Source: Bacteroidaceae bacterium
Lineage (GTDB): Bacteria; Bacteroidota; Bacteroidia; Bacteroidales; Bacteroidaceae
Length of the DNA: 64,000 bases
Direction of reading: 5' to 3'
Assembly (NCBI GenBank): GCA_017525235.1
Contig: JAFXTC010000031.1
Coordinates: forward strand, 83,587-147,586
Positions 62,227 through 64,000 of this stretch are shown in pieces. A model generated the notes under the pieces. That model had not been told where the DNA came from and did no database searches. It was given only the letters and a program-made list of their open reading frames with translations. Positions within the stretch are counted from its first letter, which is position 1, and every line of letters begins with the position of its first letter. Position numbers and translations under genes: made by a program.

Positions 62227-62254
62227 GGGCTGCGCCAGCATTATGACACAGCCC
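62227..62254 (-). terminator. Terminator of the flavodoxin gene
   Basis: GGGCTG and CAGCCC, 16 nt apart, form a stem followed on the minus strand by TTTGTTTACTT, 26 nt after the flavodoxin stop. Confidence 0.6.
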
Positions 62255-62279
62255 AACATATTGTTTGGAAGAGAATGGT

Positions 62280-62837
62280 TTACTGTTTCTTCACCCAATC
62301 CTCCAAATCTTTCTTTGATGCACGGTTCAACAGCTTGCCTTCCTTCCATTTCACATCAGGATAAGCGGCTTTCAGGTCTTCGCAGGCCTTCTTGATGCTG
62401 CTACCACCAGAAGTGGCGAAGGGGATAACGGTCTTACCCTTGAAGTCGTATGCCTCCATGAAGGTGTTGATGATTGTCGGGCAGGTGTACCACCAAATGG
62501 GGAAACCGACATAGATGACATCATAGTCCTGCATGCTCTTTAGCTTTTCGGTAATGGCTGGGCGAGATGTTTTGTCCTTCATTTCCACCGACGAGCGGCT
62601 CTCCTTGTCGCGCCAGTCGAGGTCAGCATCTGTATAGGGCTGTGCTGGTTTGATTTCGTGCAGTGTTCCACCCGTCACTTCTGCCATCTGCTGGGCCACA
62701 CCCTTAGTTGTACCTGTGGCCGAGAAATAGGCAACTAATACTTTTTTCATTTCCTTACTCTCCTTTTTTTTTCCTTGTGCGCATGCACTCAGGCTCATAG
62801 TCATGAGTGCCGCCAACATCATTATAATCTTCTTCAT
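62280..62837 (-). CDS. Flavodoxin-like protein with a lipoprotein signal
   Basis: The 185-residue protein has an N-terminal lipoprotein signal (MMLAALMTMSLSAC, Cys19) followed by a Lys/Glu-rich linker and a flavodoxin fold starting VLVAYFSATGTTKGVAQQM, whose phosphate loop would bind FMN. YVGFPIWWYTCP and FATSGGSSI are further FMN-loop segments. Flavodoxins are usually cytoplasmic, so an exported, lipid-anchored form is unusual. An in-frame ATG at 62750 (MKKVLVAYFSATG) would give a cytoplasmic version. It is 5 nt downstream of the AraC gene in one operon. Confidence 0.85.
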   Translation of the reverse strand: MKKIIMMLAALMTMSLSACAQGKKKESKEMKKVLVAYFSATGTTKGVAQQMAEVTGGTLHEIKPAQPYTDADLDWRDKESRSSVEMKDKTSRPAITEKLKSMQDYDVIYVGFPIWWYTCPTIINTFMEAYDFKGKTVIPFATSGGSSIKKACEDLKAAYPDVKWKEGKLLNRASKKDLEDWVKKQ

Positions 62838-62842
62838 AATTG

Positions 62843-63751
62843 TTATGCTGTTAATCTGTACTCATTTGGTGTCATACCTGTCCGCGACTTGAAGAGACGC
62901 GAGAAGTGCTGCGGATACTCGAAGCCGAGCTGGTAGGCAATCTCGCTAATGGGCAGTTTTGTTTCAAGCAGAAGCTGCTTCGACCGATCGATGACGGCAT
63001 CCTGGATGTGATGCTGGCAGGTGATGCCCGTCTCCTTGCTGATGAGGTCACCAAAGTAGTTGGGCGATAGACAGGCTTTGTCGGCAAAGTAAGCTACCGA
63101 TGGCAGACCGTTTCGCTCTGGATGACCGTTCTCGAAGTATTCCTTCAACTGTTTCTGGAATACAAGGAATACCTCGCTGTTCACCTTATGTCGCGTGATG
63201 AACTGGCGGTCGTAGTATCGCATGCAGTAATCTAGGAGCAGGCCGATGGCATCGGTGATGAGCGTCTGTGAGTGGCGGTCGATGGGGTGCTGCAATTCCT
63301 CTTCGATTCTGTCGAACAGTTCTACTATCATGTGCTGCTCGCGCTCCGAGAGGTGCAGGGCCTCGCGCTGGTCATAGTCGAAGAACGTGTAGTCGTTGAT
63401 GCGGCGGGCGAGTTGCGTGCCGTAGAGCAAATCTGGGTGGAACAGCAGTCCGCGTGAGGGCGGCATGGGTCGGCTCTCGTCCCATTCCACCTCGACCACC
63501 TGACCGGGCTTGAAGCTCACCACGGTTCCCTCCTGATAGTCGTACTTCTCGCGTCCATAGCGTATCGAGCAACCGTCGCCCTGCTTCAGGAACAGCGCAT
63601 ACAGTCCATAGTTCAGTCGCGAGTGGTTCAGGTCGCTGGCCATCGGATTGGCGTGGTTCACCACTGTCACCAACGGGTGTAGCGTCTCCCATCCATACAG
63701 TTTGTTGTACGCATCAACGCTGTCTATCTGGATGATTCTGTTGTTGGTCAT
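62843..63751 (-). CDS. AraC-family transcriptional regulator
   Basis: The 302-residue soluble regulator has an N-terminal cupin-like sensing domain (GCSIRYGREKYDYQEGTVVSFKPGQVVEVEWDE) and a C-terminal AraC domain with two helix-turn-helices (PSVAYFADKACLSPNYFGDLI and ISEIAYQLGFEYPQHFSRLFKSRTGMTPNEYR). It overlaps the hydrolase gene by 4 nt (ATGA) and precedes the flavodoxin gene, so it probably regulates this redox operon, though no ligand is evident. Confidence 0.9.
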   Translation of the reverse strand: MTNNRIIQIDSVDAYNKLYGWETLHPLVTVVNHANPMASDLNHSRLNYGLYALFLKQGDGCSIRYGREKYDYQEGTVVSFKPGQVVEVEWDESRPMPPSRGLLFHPDLLYGTQLARRINDYTFFDYDQREALHLSEREQHMIVELFDRIEEELQHPIDRHSQTLITDAIGLLLDYCMRYYDRQFITRHKVNSEVFLVFQKQLKEYFENGHPERNGLPSVAYFADKACLSPNYFGDLISKETGITCQHHIQDAVIDRSKQLLLETKLPISEIAYQLGFEYPQHFSRLFKSRTGMTPNEYRLTA

Positions 63752-64000
63752 TTCAAATTGTCGTGGAAGAATGTAGCAAGCTGGTCGAAGGGGATGTAGT
63801 TCTGTTCACCACCATCGTAGAGGTCGCAGTGGGTGGCACCAGGAACAATGTAGAGTTGTTTGTTGCCGCGAGTAACGATGAACGGCTCGCTTAGAGGCTC
63901 GTTCAGCGGTTGCAGGTTCGCGTCCTGACCTTGCAGATTGACCTTTGCGCCTGTCATGTTTTCGTAGGCAGTGATGCCGAAATAGCGGCTGTGGGCCTTC
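63748..64000 (-). CDS. Alpha/beta hydrolase, C-terminal part only
   Basis: The frame is open from the window edge to the TGA at 63748. The visible part begins KAHSRYFGITAYENM and contains LNEPLSEPFIVTRGNKQLYIVPGATHCDLYDGG, which carries the His of the catalytic triad in GATHCDLYD, and ends IPFDQLATFFHDNLK. It is the C-terminus of an alpha/beta hydrolase of the kind often found beside AraC regulators and flavodoxins. The N-terminus lies beyond the window. It overlaps the AraC gene start by 4 nt. Confidence 0.75.
   Translation of the reverse strand, partial: KAHSRYFGITAYENMTGAKVNLQGQDANLQPLNEPLSEPFIVTRGNKQLYIVPGATHCDLYDGGEQNYIPFDQLATFFHDNLK

Overview
The window is a chromosomal segment from a member of the Bacteroidota, most likely order Bacteroidales and family Prevotellaceae. 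Four lines of evidence support this. Promoters carry the Bacteroidota -7 box TAnnTTTG, often with a TTG or TTTG about 19-20 nt upstream. Two secreted proteins end in domains resembling type IX secretion (T9SS) sorting signals. T9SS genes porW and porX are present. Housekeeping clusters such as parA-parB-DUF5683-mltD-rel and surE-lpxB are of the Bacteroidales kind. I see no phage, insertion sequence, integrase, CRISPR array or rRNA operon. Genes are densely packed in short operons on both strands.

Layout. Positions 1-3.6 kb hold a truncated secreted GH127-like glycosidase and a large secreted OB-fold/Ig-like protein with a C-terminal sorting domain. 3.7-5.6 kb is surE-lpxB on the minus strand, divergent from parA-parB-DUF5683-mltD-rel (5.75-11.8 kb). 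11.8-19.4 kb carries a MerR regulator, alaS, an unknown secreted protein, a RecD-like helicase, an anchored unknown protein, a DUF3822 protein and rsmD. 19.4-25.1 kb holds a large outer-membrane barrel protein, aroB and a membrane-anchored AraC regulator. 25.1-30.2 kb starts with tRNA-Pro divergent from aroA, followed by a small membrane protein and a kduD / GatC-like permease / kduI uronate cluster. 30.2-39.6 kb is porW-porX-tsaE facing dnaE-trxA-DUF. 39.7-44.2 kb is psd-pssA, a flippase-like membrane protein, ksgA and corA. 44.3-53.7 kb has a DUF349 protein, fumarase, a DUF4091 T9SS cargo, hflX, a coiled-coil lipoprotein and rsmI. 53.8-55.8 kb is tdk, an AI-2E/PerM-type permease and tRNA-Lys. 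55.8-64 kb is accessory: an iron alcohol dehydrogenase, a TIGR04076 protein, a GH2 glycosidase, an unusual lipoprotein with a possible pore-forming-toxin-like stem, an exported flavodoxin, an AraC regulator and a truncated alpha/beta hydrolase.

The most unusual signal is not a gene but a repeat landscape. Two classes of dispersed elements occur between genes, across stop codons and, in frame, inside coding sequences. One class is GC-rich palindromes of about 35-40 bp built around CCCCTC...GAGGGG. The other is short degenerate tandem repeats of 6-10 bp words such as CGTTTTC, CGCTAAC, CTAAAGTC, GTGAAAA and TTGAAAAT. The GH2 gene alone carries three palindromes and two tandem arrays in frame. 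The porW gene, the RecD-like helicase, the OB-fold protein and several C-termini carry similar material. This resembles the known in-gene palindromes of Rickettsia but in an unrelated lineage. Other leads are a structured leader with tiny ORFs before corA, a KduI isomerase with an apparent signal peptide, a GatC-like permease with no PTS partner, and direct porW-porX linkage.
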